The notes under the pieces are model-generated. The model was not told where the DNA came from and searched no databases. It saw nothing but the letters and a program-made list of their open reading frames with translations. Made by a program: the position numbers and the translations under genes. This document shows positions 44,801 to 55,395 of a stretch of DNA of 64,000 nt, piece after piece. The stretch comes from Dendrophyllia cribrosa (Eukaryota; Cnidaria; Anthozoa; Scleractinia; Dendrophylliidae). Within the stretch, counting starts at the first letter, position 1, and each line of letters begins with the position of its first letter. The DNA lies in the NCBI GenBank assembly GCA_024195265.1, contig JAJLRJ010000010.1, forward strand, positions 931,282 to 995,281. The letters are read 5' to 3'.

Positions 44801-47218
44801 TTCAGAGACCCCCGTCCCCCTCCAGAGATTTCAACGAAGTTTAAACGGTGTTTATCGAAACCGCGTCTAAACAATTTCAAGCTGGCCAACCCTAATATTT
44901 AAACGTGTCCAAAAGGCATATTGCACATTTATCTGCGCATGTATCTTGCGTCGTTGGAGCATGCACAAGCGTGCGCGCTTTCCGAACAAAGACGGTTTCT
45001 TTGAGCTAGAGGATCACTTCACTAAATAAATAAGTGGTTGTTTTTTTCCTATACGAGCACGGTGACCTTTTCTTATTTCATGTTTTTAAAGAAAATACTA
45101 CTCTCCACGATTTATCTAAATTTGAAGTATTTTTCATTATTTGATTTTGAAATATTCTCATGGAATCACTTTTACAATCTAGTTTTTAGCGTTTCGCTGG
45201 GAATGCAAATGCTAATTGTCCTATTATTTTATTAGTTTCTCTTTTTCGGCAACTTTAAGACATTTCACTGATCATATCATAAGAATATTAAATACTAATG
45301 TTTCGTCATTGCTAGTAGTAACTTTATGGAAATAATGGTTGCCTGTCGGTCAAGGCTTGAATTTTCAAAATTTCCGTCACAAGCTGGCAAAATATCTGTA
45401 TCAATACTACAGGTCCCGGTTGTTCAAAAGGTGGATAGCGCTCCACCGGATAAATCACTATCCAGTGGATAACACAAAGGAATTTGTTAATACTTATCCA
45501 CTGGATAGTGATTTATCCGATGGATAGCGCTATCTACCTTTTGAAAACCGAAGGCAGCCCTTTGGTATAAATCTACTACATCTGTAGCGTTTTATCACGA
45601 ATGCTTTTCTCTTATTGGCGTACTTACTATCTGTCCTGTTGTTTCCTGTTGTAGAAAGTGAGTGTATGAGGTTGTTATTTATATCATTATTCAATTAAAA
45701 CGCGAACCTGTCTTGTTAAGTTTTGAACGTCTAGTAGATTTATACTAAAACAATTAAATTATTCGCTCTTAATTTCTATTCCGGCGTGACAGTTGATTCG
45801 GGCTTCGCCCTCATCAACTATCACGCGATAGAAATCTCGAGCTCATAATCTAATTGTTAAATATAACGTGAAAACGGCATGGCGATCCCCTCTTTCTCTT
45901 ATACATTTTTGATCTACTAGATGTAATCAATAACTGCGCAAAGTTAAAAAAATCGTTCAATAACTCATTTTTCGATGGAATCGCGTCAACTCTAAAAAGA
46001 TTACATATAAAGCCTATATGATACAGGGCTCAACGTTTGTTGATCAACTGATCGGAACGGATGTCGCGACTGAGTCGATCAGCAAATGTTAAATGTGTAT
46101 CATGCCATGGTGAATACAGCATGCGCGAAGACATCTCCTATATTTCCTTTGCTTAAGCAAAGGAAATAGGCGTGACGTCTTTGCGCAGGCTGAGTTGAAT
46201 GTTAAAACAGTCCATTCAACATGTTTAGCTTTGTTGAACGAAAATAGGGACAGGCTCCATTCCGTTCAACAATTTGAACGCCAGGTAACATCCATCAACA
46301 ATTTTTGAGGCACTAAATAACAACAACAACAAACATTGAAAATATTGAACAAATATTGAACGATGTTGCAACTTCAGTGTTGAATGAGCAGAAAACGCTG
46401 ATTCAACATTTAAAAATGATTGCACTCGGCAAGTTCTCTCATTCGACAAACTCAATATAGTTCACAATAAAAATCGCGCAATATGGTCAAATTCAATAGC
46501 AAAGCAAATGGCAAATCCTTTAACATCCTCGATGGGGTGGAAGGGGAGAAGGGTGGTGGGGGTGGGGGGGATGGACACTTAAATATGTTTGAATATAAGG
46601 GTGCCGCTATTGGACAACACCCTCCATTTTAGGACCCTGTTTAGGACAAAGTATATTATTGGCAATTGCAATTAAGCAACGTCTCCGAACTCGAATTGCT
46701 AAAAACTGTATAAACCATATTTAGCGACAACAATCGCCGGGGCAACCATACACTGTTCAGGACAGATTCTAACCCTATTTAGAACAAACTCCCGTAAATT
46801 ATATACCCTGTCCAGCAGCAAGTCTTCGTATGGGTCATATCAGGGAGTGCCCCCCCCCCCCCCCCCCCCCCCACCCCCCACCCGGGGAAAGGATCTATTC
46901 CGTTCAACAAGTTGCAACTCGTTGCAACATTATTCAACATTTGTTGAGCTACCAATTTTGAAGTAGAAGGACTGATATCAATTCTTACTCACCGGTTAAG
47001 GCTTTGCTCCATCCATATTCCCTTATAAACACAATCAAGAGAATCCCAAAGCTGTTATGAATGCCCAGAACGACAAACTGCACAAGAGCTGCAGAGAAAC
47101 ATACGACCCATCCCCAGTTACCATCCTTCCACGGCTCACTCTCTTGTTCAACCTTAAGAACAATTTCCTCTGCATTCGAATTCAGCTCTTTGTTCTGTTT
47201 CTCGAGACTTGTCGACAT
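38570..47218 (-). CDS. SLC16 family transporter (monocarboxylate transporter-like), 4 exons
   Basis: A 12-segment major-facilitator protein of the monocarboxylate transporter family, which moves lactate, pyruvate or related small acids across membranes. The exact substrate is unknown. Exons: 47218-46993, 40777-40227, 39832-39463, 38850-38570. Phases 1, 0 and 1 match exactly, giving 475 residues, normal for the family. Exon 1 carries DGNWGWVVCFSAALVQFVV, the SLC16 signature before and in segment 1. Exon 2 has YIGSMGLGMNFFFGPFTSAL and the segment-5 signature RYFERRRSLANGLITAGSAV. Exon 3 has SLFGRLFFGHISD. Exon 4 has GFLSDVTSTYNEAFFFSGAA and a ~75-residue cytosolic tail. The start at 47218 (aaaATGT) precedes about 35 hydrophilic residues. 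The first intron (6.2 kb) is filled with inverted-repeat elements. It could be any member of the orphan MCT9/12/14-like group. Confidence 0.92.
39463..39832 (-). CDS. SLC16-like exon 3 (segments 8 to 11)
   Basis: 370 bases. Acceptor cttaatcaacag, donor ATCGCAG|GTATGA. Contains IPESKASFLVGFLSLGSLFG. Confidence 0.92.
39995..40200 (-). repeat. Inverted partial copy of the 33742-34417 element family
   Basis: In reverse it shares gataaaaagattctatagag and agaagcagtagtttggaaat with that family. Outer end gcccatttaaac. Sits in the SLC16 intron 2. Confidence 0.6.
40227..40777 (-). CDS. SLC16-like exon 2 (segments 2 to 7)
   Basis: 551 bases. Acceptor gtttctatgcag, donor TATTTG|GTAAGT. Contains the segment-5 signature and the large central loop rich in lysine (REVTKKKKLLD). 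Confidence 0.92.
40867..41070. mobile_element. TTAA-bounded element, TIR start AGAGTCTGACCC
   Basis: ttaaagagtctgacccaccc at the left and gggtgggtcagattctttaa at the right, with ~35-bp arms. 204 bp. In SLC16 intron 1. Confidence 0.8.
41494..41958. mobile_element. Nested TTAA-bounded element with very long inverted repeats
   Basis: Starts ttaaagtgcctatcacccct and ends aggggttataggcactttaa. The two arms match for well over 150 bases, leaving a short AT-rich centre. 465 bp, inside the 41099-43320 element. Confidence 0.8.
42866..42993. mobile_element. Near-perfect 128-bp foldback
   Basis: gttgtagttcaattttaccc...ggattttcc pairs perfectly over about 40 bases with its right arm. The centre is ttgttcttttctatgc... 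. atatc lies next to both ends, a possible 5-bp duplication. Confidence 0.8.
43321..45417. other. SLC16 intron 1, G-rich and gcggtg-motif region
   Basis: Clusters of tgcggtgttgcggtg motifs at 43420-43570 and 44725-44800 bracket about 1.2 kb without recognised genes. The 89-codon minus-strand frame at 44087-44356 shows no domain. Confidence 0.4.
45418..45549. mobile_element. Palindromic element with GGTTGTTCAAAAGGTGGATAG ends
   Basis: ggttgttcaaaaggtggata at the left, tctaccttttgaaaacc at the right. Inner cactatccagtggataa is also inverted. 132-bp foldback. Confidence 0.8.
45550..46992. other. SLC16 intron 1, short foldbacks and poly-C
   Basis: Holds attcaac/gttgaat motif clusters (46195-46440 and 46895-46950), a short hairpin (ctatttcctttgcttaagcaaaggaaatag near 46137) and a C-rich run (46850-46872). 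No gene. Confidence 0.4.
46993..47218 (-). CDS. SLC16-like exon 1 (N-terminus, segment 1)
   Basis: 75 codons plus 1 base. Ends AACCG|GTGAGT. Contains the DGxWGW family signature. Confidence 0.9.
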
Positions 47219-48980
47219 TTTCTTGTTATTTGTTTCCGCTGAGGTCGTCTCAAAATGCGAGAGCCATTAACACTTGTAATTGTGTTCAGTGTCCTCAGGG
47301 AATTCCGAGCTCCCCTGTTTAATCTGATTTTAAAATAGGTACGTCTTATGATGTCGGGTTGTTAAATAAGAATACAATAGAACTGCATGGATCATATTGC
47401 TATATCAAGGGGTGCTTTCTCCAATTCAGTAACACAAGTGACATCTGATATGCATTCGTATGCAACAAAAAAACGGGGTCAACCAAAGAGACGGACCATT
47501 AGAAAAGCGATGGAGAAGGGGAGGGGGGCCGAAATAATTTCATGCAAGAAAATATGCCCCAAAAAAACTCCAGTTAAGGGGTACTAAAGGAAAAAATATC
47601 CTGCAGAAGGAAATTCGATTGCACTGTAATTATTGTGTGACTATTGTAACTCTGATAAAGTGTCAAACTAGCATTTTTGGTGTGTCTATGAAAATCTCAA
47701 AATGTTCTAGGGAGGCCTTCACCCCATACCCTCCTGATTCTTAGGTTCGTTCAAGTTCTTTTACACCAACACCGACTTTGCAAAACTTTTGAATTGTGAC
47801 TAGTTTATCAATAAAGTCATGTTAATTTTAGGAAGATGCATACCCTTAAATTAATCCATCTATTATGTATCATAATTGCATGACCTGTTATTGCTGCAAC
47901 GTGTTATGACAAGTATCATCTTGTTGAAGTACTAGTCTGGACTGAAATACAACTCGAGATTTAGTATAAGTGGTTTTCACGTTACGTCACAGCGGCCATG
48001 TTGGTGCACACCTACAAAAGAATTTTAATGAACTTCTTTGTTATGTACACCAACATGGCCGCCATGGCCTTTGTCATTTGAGTCCCACAGGACTGAAGGT
48101 CACGTGAGTGAAAACCATCTATAAAATGAATCAACGGAATATGAAGTTTGCTTTTAACATTTATCTAGATTTTATACATCGTTTTATACTTTCATATTGT
48201 CTCTGCGAAAATTCATTTGATATCTTCCTCTTTGTGTTCTATGGTCTTCTATAAGCATTTTGTTTATGACAAATTAATTTTTAGTTTTAATTTGAGGCAG
48301 TTTTGAACCAAAAAATTTAATGTCAAAATTCTAATGACATATCTCATTTTAAAAAAGGTTTAAAACATTGGAACTGATAAATGATTGGTAAGTTGCTACT
48401 TTAGAACATGTTAGAACCTTCGGGGAATAAGGTTGACGTGAAGGCTTTATCCGCCTGCACAGGCAAGACAGGCAACGAGCGAAAATTCCCCTTTCTCTCT
48501 CCCCCCCCCCCCCCCCCCCCCCCCCAACCCATCACTTTTCTTATGTTCCACTTGCTTTATGAACACAAAGCGACAATATGAACTAAGGAGACAAAATAAC
48601 AGCTATTCACGTAAACTCCGCAGTGCGGTTTGTCTCCTCAGACTTGACATGTCATCAGTTTAAAGCCAATACTGATAAAAGCATAAAAGCTGTTAAATTG
48701 ATCCCAGTCGATCGGGGATTTTGCTGTTTTTCGACCGTCCCAGACTTTGCGATGTGTCGGAAAAATCGCCGATCGTCGCAGAAATCTGGGACGCGTCGGG
48801 AAAATAGAAACGCTCCCGATTTTCCCGATTCATCCCTGACCATCGCAGATGAAAAGTTATGTCTATGATTTTGTGTTTTCATAAATCGGCAAAATATGGG
48901 ACGGTCGGAAAACAGCTAAATCTTCGATCGTCTGGGATTATCCCGACATGTCTTTACAGTTATTTTGCTTTTTAGTGCTT
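47219..48980. other. Intergenic upstream of SLC16-like gene
   Basis: Contains a 146-bp foldback at 47971-48116 (tggttttcacgttacgtcac / gtcacgtgagtgaaaacca), a 25-base C run (48501-48525) and a block at 48695-48955 made of tcgggattt/gatcgtctggga motifs. That block is related to 54430-54610. No gene recognised. Confidence 0.45.
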
Positions 48981-48983
48981 TTT

Positions 48984-49440
48984 GACGCACGTGCAAAACT
49001 GTTGTTTTGCTAATTTTCACGCACGTGCAAAAACTGTTGTTTTACTAATTTTAACGCACGTGCAAAGCTGTTGTTTTACTAATTTTAACGCACGTGCAAA
49101 ACTGTTGTTTTGCTAATTTTAACGCACGTGCAAAGCTGTTGTTTTACTAATTTTAACGCACGTGCAAAGCTGTTGTTTTGCTAATTTTAACGCACGTGCA
49201 AAGCTGTTGTTTTGCTAATTTTAACGCACGTGCAAAGCTGTTGTTTTGCTAATTTTAACGCACGTGCAAAACTGTTGTTTTACTAATTTTAACGCACGTG
49301 CAAAGCCGTTTTTTTTTTCTAATTTTAACGCACGTGCAAAGCTGTTGTTTTGCTAATTTTAACGCACGTGCAAAGTTTTGCTACTTAAACTCGCGTGCAG
49401 AACTATTGTTTTGCTTATTTTAATTCAGTGCACGTGCAAA
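48984..49440 (+). repeat. 34-bp tandem array with CACGTG in each unit
   Basis: Thirteen copies of acgcacgtgcaaagctgttg plus ttttgctaatttta-type spacer. Most are 34 bp apart and the outer ones are more diverged. Each has the palindrome GCACGTGC. There are no unique spacers, so it is not a CRISPR array. Confidence 0.95.
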
Positions 49441-49810
49441 ATGCTCTGGGTTTTGAAGGTCACGAGTTTAAATCCCGTCTAAAGCCTCGAAAAAAAAAAT
49501 CACTTAATTACGGAGTTCCCTGTCAGAACCATTTCTTTATTCGATTTCATTTCCGCAGTTCCCATATATGATTTATCATACATATATTCATTGTCTTGTC
49601 ACCAGAACACTTTACGTTGTATTTGAACTCATAATTGACTGCCTCCAACATATGAGATAATAAATAATAATAAAAACTTTATTTCTGTGTCAAGATAAAA
49701 TATAGCAGTTACCCACTAAGTAAGGACACCTAGGTGGTAGGTGATAAAAATTGCGTTTTATCGACTGACTTGATATTAGGTAAATGAGCCGCCGTAAAGA
49801 GATTAAAAAG

Positions 49811-49882
49811 CTGACGTTTCGAGTGCTAGATAATCCGTCGTCAGAGAATTCGTTCTGACGATGGGCTAGCTCGAAACGTCAG
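49811..49882. ncRNA. Inverted pair of hammerhead-like cores
   Basis: The minus strand, 49844 to 49811, reads CTGACGA, a stem-loop segment, CTCGAAACGTCAG. The plus strand, 49855-49882, reads CTGACGATGGGCTAGCTCG then AAACGTCAG. Both fit CUGANGA - stem II - GAAA, with GTCAG able to pair back to the start. They face each other and form an outer inverted repeat. A third, decayed copy lies at 50694-50712 (CAAAAC instead of CGAAAC). Such motifs are typical of Penelope-type terminal repeats in marine invertebrates. Confidence 0.45.
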
Positions 49883-49900
49883 CTTTTAAATCACTTTAAA

Positions 49901-50351
49901 GGCCCGTTTACACAGGCGATTTTTGATGCGATTTTTGTCGCACTTGTCGATGCAATTGTCGCGATTTGTCGCGCGATGTCGCAGAGGTTTCGAACATGTT
50001 CGAAACCTGATGCATCTTGGCGGCGATTTTTGGGAGATCACAGCAAATCAAAGCACATGTCGCACCCGAATGGCATAGGAAATCGCCACTAGTTTACACT
50101 TGCGACATGATTTTTGATGCGATTTTTGCCGCGCTTTCCAATGCAACTTTTGTCCTAAGTGTAAACTAGCGGCGATTTCTTGTGCGATTCGGATGCGACA
50201 TTGGCCGTTTTTATACTAGAGACGCATTATCCGTCTGGACGTCTAGTGCGTCGTTCAAGACGCATTTCGAAAGATAGTTCGTCTAGACGGATAATACGTC
50301 TTGTGCCTGTCTTTATACTAGAGACGCATAACCAGACGAACTACAAATGTT

Positions 50352-50382
<31 letters not shown>

Positions 50383-50671
50383 TCTAGTTGTTCGTCCCCT
50401 CTTTACACTAGACGCATAACATGACAGACGCATTATTCGTCTGGACGGATAATGCGTCTCTAGTATAAAAACGGCCATTTGCTTTGATTTGCTGTGATTT
50501 CCCAAAAATCGCCGCCAAGTTGCATCTGCAAAATCGCGCGACAAATCGCGCCCAAATCGCCGCCCGTTTACACATGCGATTTGAAAATGCAACTTGCGCG
50601 CGACAAAAATTGCATCGACAAGTCACAAGTGCGACGAAAATGGCACAAAAAAATCGCCTGTGTAAATGGAC
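49901..50671. mobile_element. Inverted-repeat element, GGCCCGTTTACACAGGCGAT ends, host of a nested element
   Basis: ggcccgtttacacaggcgat at the left and atcgcctgtgtaaatggacc at the right. The interior is built from many variants of gcgacaaaaatcgc. A short relative (aaggtccgtttatacatgcg ... catgtgtaaacgggcct) lies at 50741-50838. The GGCCC termini resemble PIF/Harbinger-type ends. Confidence 0.75.
50203..50476. mobile_element. Nested element, GGCCGTTTTTATACTAGAGA ends, 3-bp duplication
   Basis: The 33-bp ends are perfect mirror images and the sequence is flanked by att on both sides. The surrounding arms of the 49901-50671 element become continuous when it is removed. The interior repeats gacggataatgcgtct in both orientations. 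Confidence 0.85.
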
Positions 50672-50949
50672 CTTAAACGGGCCTTGACGATGGGCTAGCT
50701 CAAAACGTCAGCATTTGAATCTGTTTACGGTAGTCAATTTAAGGTCCGTTTATACATGCGATTTTTGATGCAACTTGCGTGCGACAAAAATTGCATCGAA
50801 AGGTGCGACAAAAATCGCCTGCATGTGTAAACGGGCCTTTTCGTTATCAACTCAATCGATAAAATCAAATTTTCAATTTTACTCTCCCACCGACGCAGCT
50901 CCACAGTTTCTTTAGAAACTAACCCTTTTATTCACTTTGTATCTCATGG

Positions 50950-51005
50950 ACAGAGCATCGCGAAGATCATGGATTTTAATCCCGTCCAAAGCCTCGAAAT
51001 TCTTT
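50950..51005 (+). repeat. Short tRNA/SINE-like fragment, related to 49447-49495
   Basis: Both copies end in aatcccgtcYaaagcctcga and are preceded by a degenerate B-box-like sequence. Remnant only. Confidence 0.35.
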
Positions 51006-51016
51006 TTCAGACTTAT

Positions 51017-51404
51017 GGCCCTGTCACACTATTGCGTATCGTACTGGCGTATGCCAGCGTATGAAAAATATCACTCATACGTTGGTATACGCTGTTATAC
51101 GCTAGGGGTACGTTAGCCATAGGTTGTATACGTTTCAAGCATGGTCGCATACGGTGACATACGCTGGCATACGGCGAGGCAGAAAAATTTTTTAAGCATG
51201 CTTAAAAATTTTGTGCGTATTCGGACGTATGGTTTATACGGCGCTAAGCATACGCTAGGCATACGCTGAATACGCGAGAGTTACGCTAGAGGTACGTTAC
51301 TCATAGGTCAAGTAAGCTGGTCATTTTGTGCGTATGAAAATTATTTTATGAATTTCCATACGCAACTCATACGTTTCTCTCATACGCAATAGTGTGACAG
51401 GGCC
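51017..51404. mobile_element. Inverted-repeat element with GGCCCTGTCACACTATTGCG ends
   Basis: ggccctgtcacactattgcg at the left, cgcaatagtgtgacagggcc at the right, perfect over 22 bases. The interior is composed of tacgctgg / catacgc variants. Confidence 0.85.
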
Positions 51405-52441
51405 TTTAGGGCACGTTTTTTTGGGGGACATTGTGGTCATTCAGAATACACTAACAAAACTATGTTGTTTATATTCTCACAAGCCAAATTTTTTCCAGGT
51501 ATATATAGTTAATGTAGTCATGTGTAGTGACTTCTTTCCATATTTTACGAGAGGAATAGGTGCAATAATTAGAGGTATTTTTTTTTGGGAATGGCCAGAA
51601 TATGTCGCAAAAAACGCGACCTTTATCGCATCACTGCGAGGACCATGGAAAAAAGAAATTTTCTTCATTTTATTTTATTTTCGCCATTCTACTGAAAAAG
51701 TTTTGTTTAATTCACAATACCTATACCTTGAAAAAGACACAGCCTTAACCACATGTATAAACACAATTGAAATAAATAGCCTAAGCTGAATTACTTATAT
51801 ATTAATTTTGTATCAAAGCAGCTAAACGCGTGCGAACAAGTCACCATTGGTTTTGGTTTTACTTCTGATTGGTCGAGAAAGTGGCGCGAGATTTTTTAGC
51901 CAATCAGGAAGCGTAGCAATGAAAAACCAAAGCAATTGTGTAATTACTTTTCGCACTCAATTGAAAACTGCTCTATCTTGTTCAGTAGTAGTTAACTATA
52001 TTTTAGTTTTCTGGGTTGGTACCTCGCATGGGACTTTGACCCTTCCATGTGAAAAGGCCTTTAGGGAACATAACTTTCAGAACTTAACAGTACATTGCTT
52101 TAGTTTTATCATGTAAATAGGTAGATTTAGTTTCTATCATAGTTTTTTCCTTGCATTTTTTCAATGTCACTCTTTTACACGAGGTTAATTTTTATAGAGG
52201 GCCAAACAATATTCAGCTAAAATGCTGTCATGTTTTTATTTCAGAATAAGATCTTTGATGAGTCTCTTGGCCAGCAGGGAAGAAACGACTAAATCATGCC
52301 AGCCACAATTCTTTGTATTCATTTTATAATATTGTCTATTGTATTAAATATTTATTGTTACTTTATTTCTTTAATTTTTATTTAATGCTACCGTTCGGTC
52401 CCTTGGCAAGTGACTGATCATGAAGATAATGTCTTATTATC
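51405..52441. other. 3' flank of carbonic anhydrase gene
   Basis: A 131-codon frame (51394-51789) starts in the neighbouring element and has no recognised domain. A half copy of the 19941-20226 element occupies 51835-51976. AATAAA hexamers on the minus strand at 52382-52377, 52367-52362 and 52356-52351 probably end the carbonic anhydrase transcript. Confidence 0.5.
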
Positions 52442-52645
52442 CTATGCACTGATCAAATGACCAAATGTTGTCTCTAAAGTTTGTTCATTGATAATAATAA
52501 ATCTCTTATGCATTTTTGAGTACATGAACATCTCGCCATCCCCAATGTCAAACCACAAACCATGGATCTGGAGGGCTCCTTCATCAAGTTTATCACGGAC
52601 AAATCCATATGACTTAAGGTTTTGCATTTGTTCAAGAACATGTAT
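52442..52645 (-). CDS. Beta-carbonic anhydrase exon 4
   Basis: 68 codons including the stop. Acceptor tttgtaacattgcag. Confidence 0.92.
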   Translation of the reverse strand: MHVLEQMQNLKSYGFVRDKLDEGALQIHGLWFDIGDGEMFMYSKMHKRFIIINEQTLETTFGHLISA

Positions 52646-55395
52646 CTGCAATGTTACAAAAGTTTTTGAAATATAAGGATTTGTTAAAGCGCCACTATGA
52701 TCAAAAATATACATTTTCTGTTCTCTTCATATTTTGAAAATATAAGTACTCGTTACTTACTTTGGAAGATTCAATTCAAAACTCGTACGGGAAGTGCCAT
52801 TATTTTAACTTTACATTTCGAATTCGGCTTGCGCCATTACTCAATTCAAAATGACAGGGACCGAACCCTGAGAGTTGGATCGAGTTGGCCTAAAGATTTT
52901 GTGACGTCAATGACTCAACACGTCCGTTTCGGCTTTGTTGTCTGTGACCTGGAGGGAATCGCATTGAGTAACTGACGTCACAAATCAAGTCACGTGCACC
53001 AGGTCGCAAACCAGTAGAACGTGGGCTCGGATTTGCGAACGGAGTAATGGCGGACGGATTTTACGTGATTTTTGTGGGTTTCCGGCCAGCTATTTCTCGG
53101 CTGAGTAAGAATATATCAATCTAATTTATAGCAGTTCGCATTTGTCTAAACCTATTAGAAAACATTTGAGGTAAAAAAAAAGCGGAAAAGAAATACAAAA
53201 ATTTTCGTCGTAGTGGCACTTTAATTAAAAGGGCAAGATGGATAACCGCCTAATGTCACTATTTTGGCATTTTTCACTTAAACAAAATAATTGTTTTTTG
53301 AGAAAAGCACTTCCTTGATAGAGTATTTATGGCATTGGTGTGTGTATGTTTAAGTGAAAGAGATCCAATTAGGCCAAAAATACTGCATTTCCCACCTCCA
53401 ACTTTACCCCAACAACACATCCCTAACTCTCAGTTCAATTGAAAGATTTAAAAGTCAGTGAGCTGTTGTGTACTGTGTGGCATTTGTAGACTGCAAATTG
53501 TAGGCCTTTCACTCACGACACTGACTGATGCCCTTACTGGAACTGACTTCTTTATCAAAAGTCAGCTGTTAGCTACATACAGACTGATGTATCTGCTTAT
53601 GCTTGGGAATGGGCTTATGGTGCAGGGCGCACATGATAAGATAGACGAAACAACATAATCACTTAAGTATGAGTCAGAGTGAGCAAAAGAAGATACCATA
53701 ATATACACAATATCATTGTTACCAAACGATTTAAGTCATTATACACTGTAGAATGACAAAATTTTAATTATTAACAAATCTTAACTGATTACCAGGGAAT
53801 GAATGAAAAACAAACTTTTACAAATAAAACAGAATGTTATTTAAAAGAAAACACTGGATGAAAATATCAACAAAAACTATTATTAATGAAACATTGTAAC
53901 AAAATTTAATGCAATAAAACAATAATTACCTGGGAAAGCTTGTCAACAGCTGACAGATCTTTCTCTTCATCAAACATGAGTTCCATCTTGTCTTGTTCCC
54001 ATGAGTTGCTGCTGAATGTAACTTTGTTCAGTTTTTCAGCATGAACTTCAAGCTGTTCAAACTTTGTTATAGAAGCTTGTGCATATCGCTTCAGCCAGCT
54101 TGAAATCCAGGGGGTTTGCGTGGCTGTATCTTCTGGAGCTTGTGAGTGATGAAGGAATGTCATTGCCTAGAATTCAAATACAATTCTCTGTTTAATAACA
54201 AAACCATATAAACATAAGCCAACAACAAAAGCCCCCAGTTAAGCTGGGTGAGTCAATTATCTGATTCAAATACAAAACATGCTTTATGAATTGCAACCCG
54301 ACCCGACCCTTCAATCTCCCTCCTGCCTGTCATCCATGCAATTTTTTGTACACCCCATTTGACACACTCCCATTGTATATTTTAAATGCAACACTCCTTG
54401 TTTCATTATGTTTAAAGCAGGGTGGTTTTCATGTCCTGAAAATCCAAGACAATCAGGGATTTTGCTGTTCCCGACCATCCCAGATTTTGCCGATATGTTG
54501 AGGATGTCTAAGATTGAGTGTTTTCATGAGTCTGCCAAATCTGGGACGGTCAGGAAATGGCGAAATCCCCGATCGTCTGGGATTTTCCCGACATATGAAA
54601 ACTAGGCTTTAGAAAACAGAAGATAAGCACCAGGATAAGGGCTCATAAAAAGACTCTACTATGTGATACCACCCTATTAATTACCTTGCAATTTGAGTGA
54701 CCACAAACAACAACATGTTCCACTCCACTCAATACTGCCAGTTCTAAAGCAGCTCTCTCTGACAATGTACTTTCTCCAAACAGCTGACTGTGCGGCATCA
54801 TATTTCCTGGGTTTCTTACAATAAACATATCTCCAGGATCTGCCTGGGTAAAGCTGGTGGGGCACAGACGACTGTCCATGCAAGTGATCATAAACACACG
54901 AGGCTACAAACAGGGTTTGAAATTAATTAGAGAAATCAACATCTATCTCTATCTCTTGGGAACATAACATTTTGCGGAGGAACTAGGACAGAGCTCCAGG
55001 GGGCCCCCCCCCCCCCCCCCCCCCCCCATCCCCACCCATCTTCCAGTCCAGATTCACTCTGGGCCCCCCACTTACAGCAGAGTCTGGATCCGCTATTGAA
55101 TAAAGCTGTAGTATCTCATATTTTCTGCTTTGGGCTGAAAACTAAGACATAAAATAACGGTACAATACGCTATATGCGGACACATTAATGATCTCATAAA
55201 CAAGGGGAGAAAATATACAATGTGAAATCCCTTGTGAACTCGTACACAAGGACAGAACCGTTAGATTACTCTACGATAATAAAAAATAGATAATTAGCCT
55301 ACCTGTGCTTTGTTAGCAAGTTTTTTAAGTGATGGCAACAAGGAAGGTTGAACGAGGTTTCTGAATTTCACAACTCCTAGCAAAAGCTTGTCCAT
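52442..55395 (-). CDS. Beta-class carbonic anhydrase, complete, 4 exons
   Basis: Interconverts CO2 and bicarbonate. Animal beta-class enzymes are usually mitochondrial or cytosolic. Exons: 55395-55303, 54903-54685, 54166-53930, 52645-52442. All junctions are phase 0 with GT..AG ends, giving 250 residues, the usual length for animal members. The zinc ligands are all present: Cys39 in CMDSR, His100 and Cys103 in CGHSNC. The Asp41-Arg43 dyad is also intact, as is VRNPGN (residues 61-66). Exon 4 has LQIHGLWFDIGDGEMFMY, the conserved C-terminal strand. No clear transit peptide is visible beyond a short amphipathic start (MDKLLLGVVKFRNLVQPS). The start codons of this gene and TEN1 are 479 bp apart, in opposite directions. 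Confidence 0.95.
52684..53224. mobile_element. TTAA-bounded element, TIR start AGCGCCACTATG
   Basis: ttaaagcgccactatgatca at the left and cgtagtggcactttaa at the right. 541 bp. Lies in the last intron of the carbonic anhydrase gene. Confidence 0.75.
53930..54166 (-). CDS. Beta-carbonic anhydrase exon 3
   Basis: 79 codons. Acceptor tttgaattctag, donor TCCCAG|GTAATT. Helical segment with TPWISSWLKRYAQASI. Confidence 0.92.
54418..54613. repeat. Foldback of gatcgtctgggatttt motifs
   Basis: Related to 48695-48955. The outer ends (ggtggttttcatgtc / gacatatgaaaactaggc) are loosely inverted. In carbonic anhydrase intron 2. Confidence 0.5.
54685..54903 (-). CDS. Beta-carbonic anhydrase exon 2 (all zinc ligands)
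   Basis: 73 codons. Acceptor ccctgtttgtag, donor TGCAAG|GTAATT. Holds CMDSR, VRNPGN and CGHSNC. Confidence 0.97.
55303..55395 (-). CDS. Beta-carbonic anhydrase exon 1
   Basis: 31 codons from ATG at 55395 to AAAGCACAG|GTAGGC. Confidence 0.9.

Noticed and set aside
48984..49440. CRISPR-like array
   Set aside because: Units are contiguous 34-bp repeats with no unique spacers, in a eukaryotic genome.
51394..51789. 131-codon plus-strand frame
   Set aside because: Starts inside an inverted-repeat element, has no recognisable domain, biased AT-rich composition, and no splice or promoter context.
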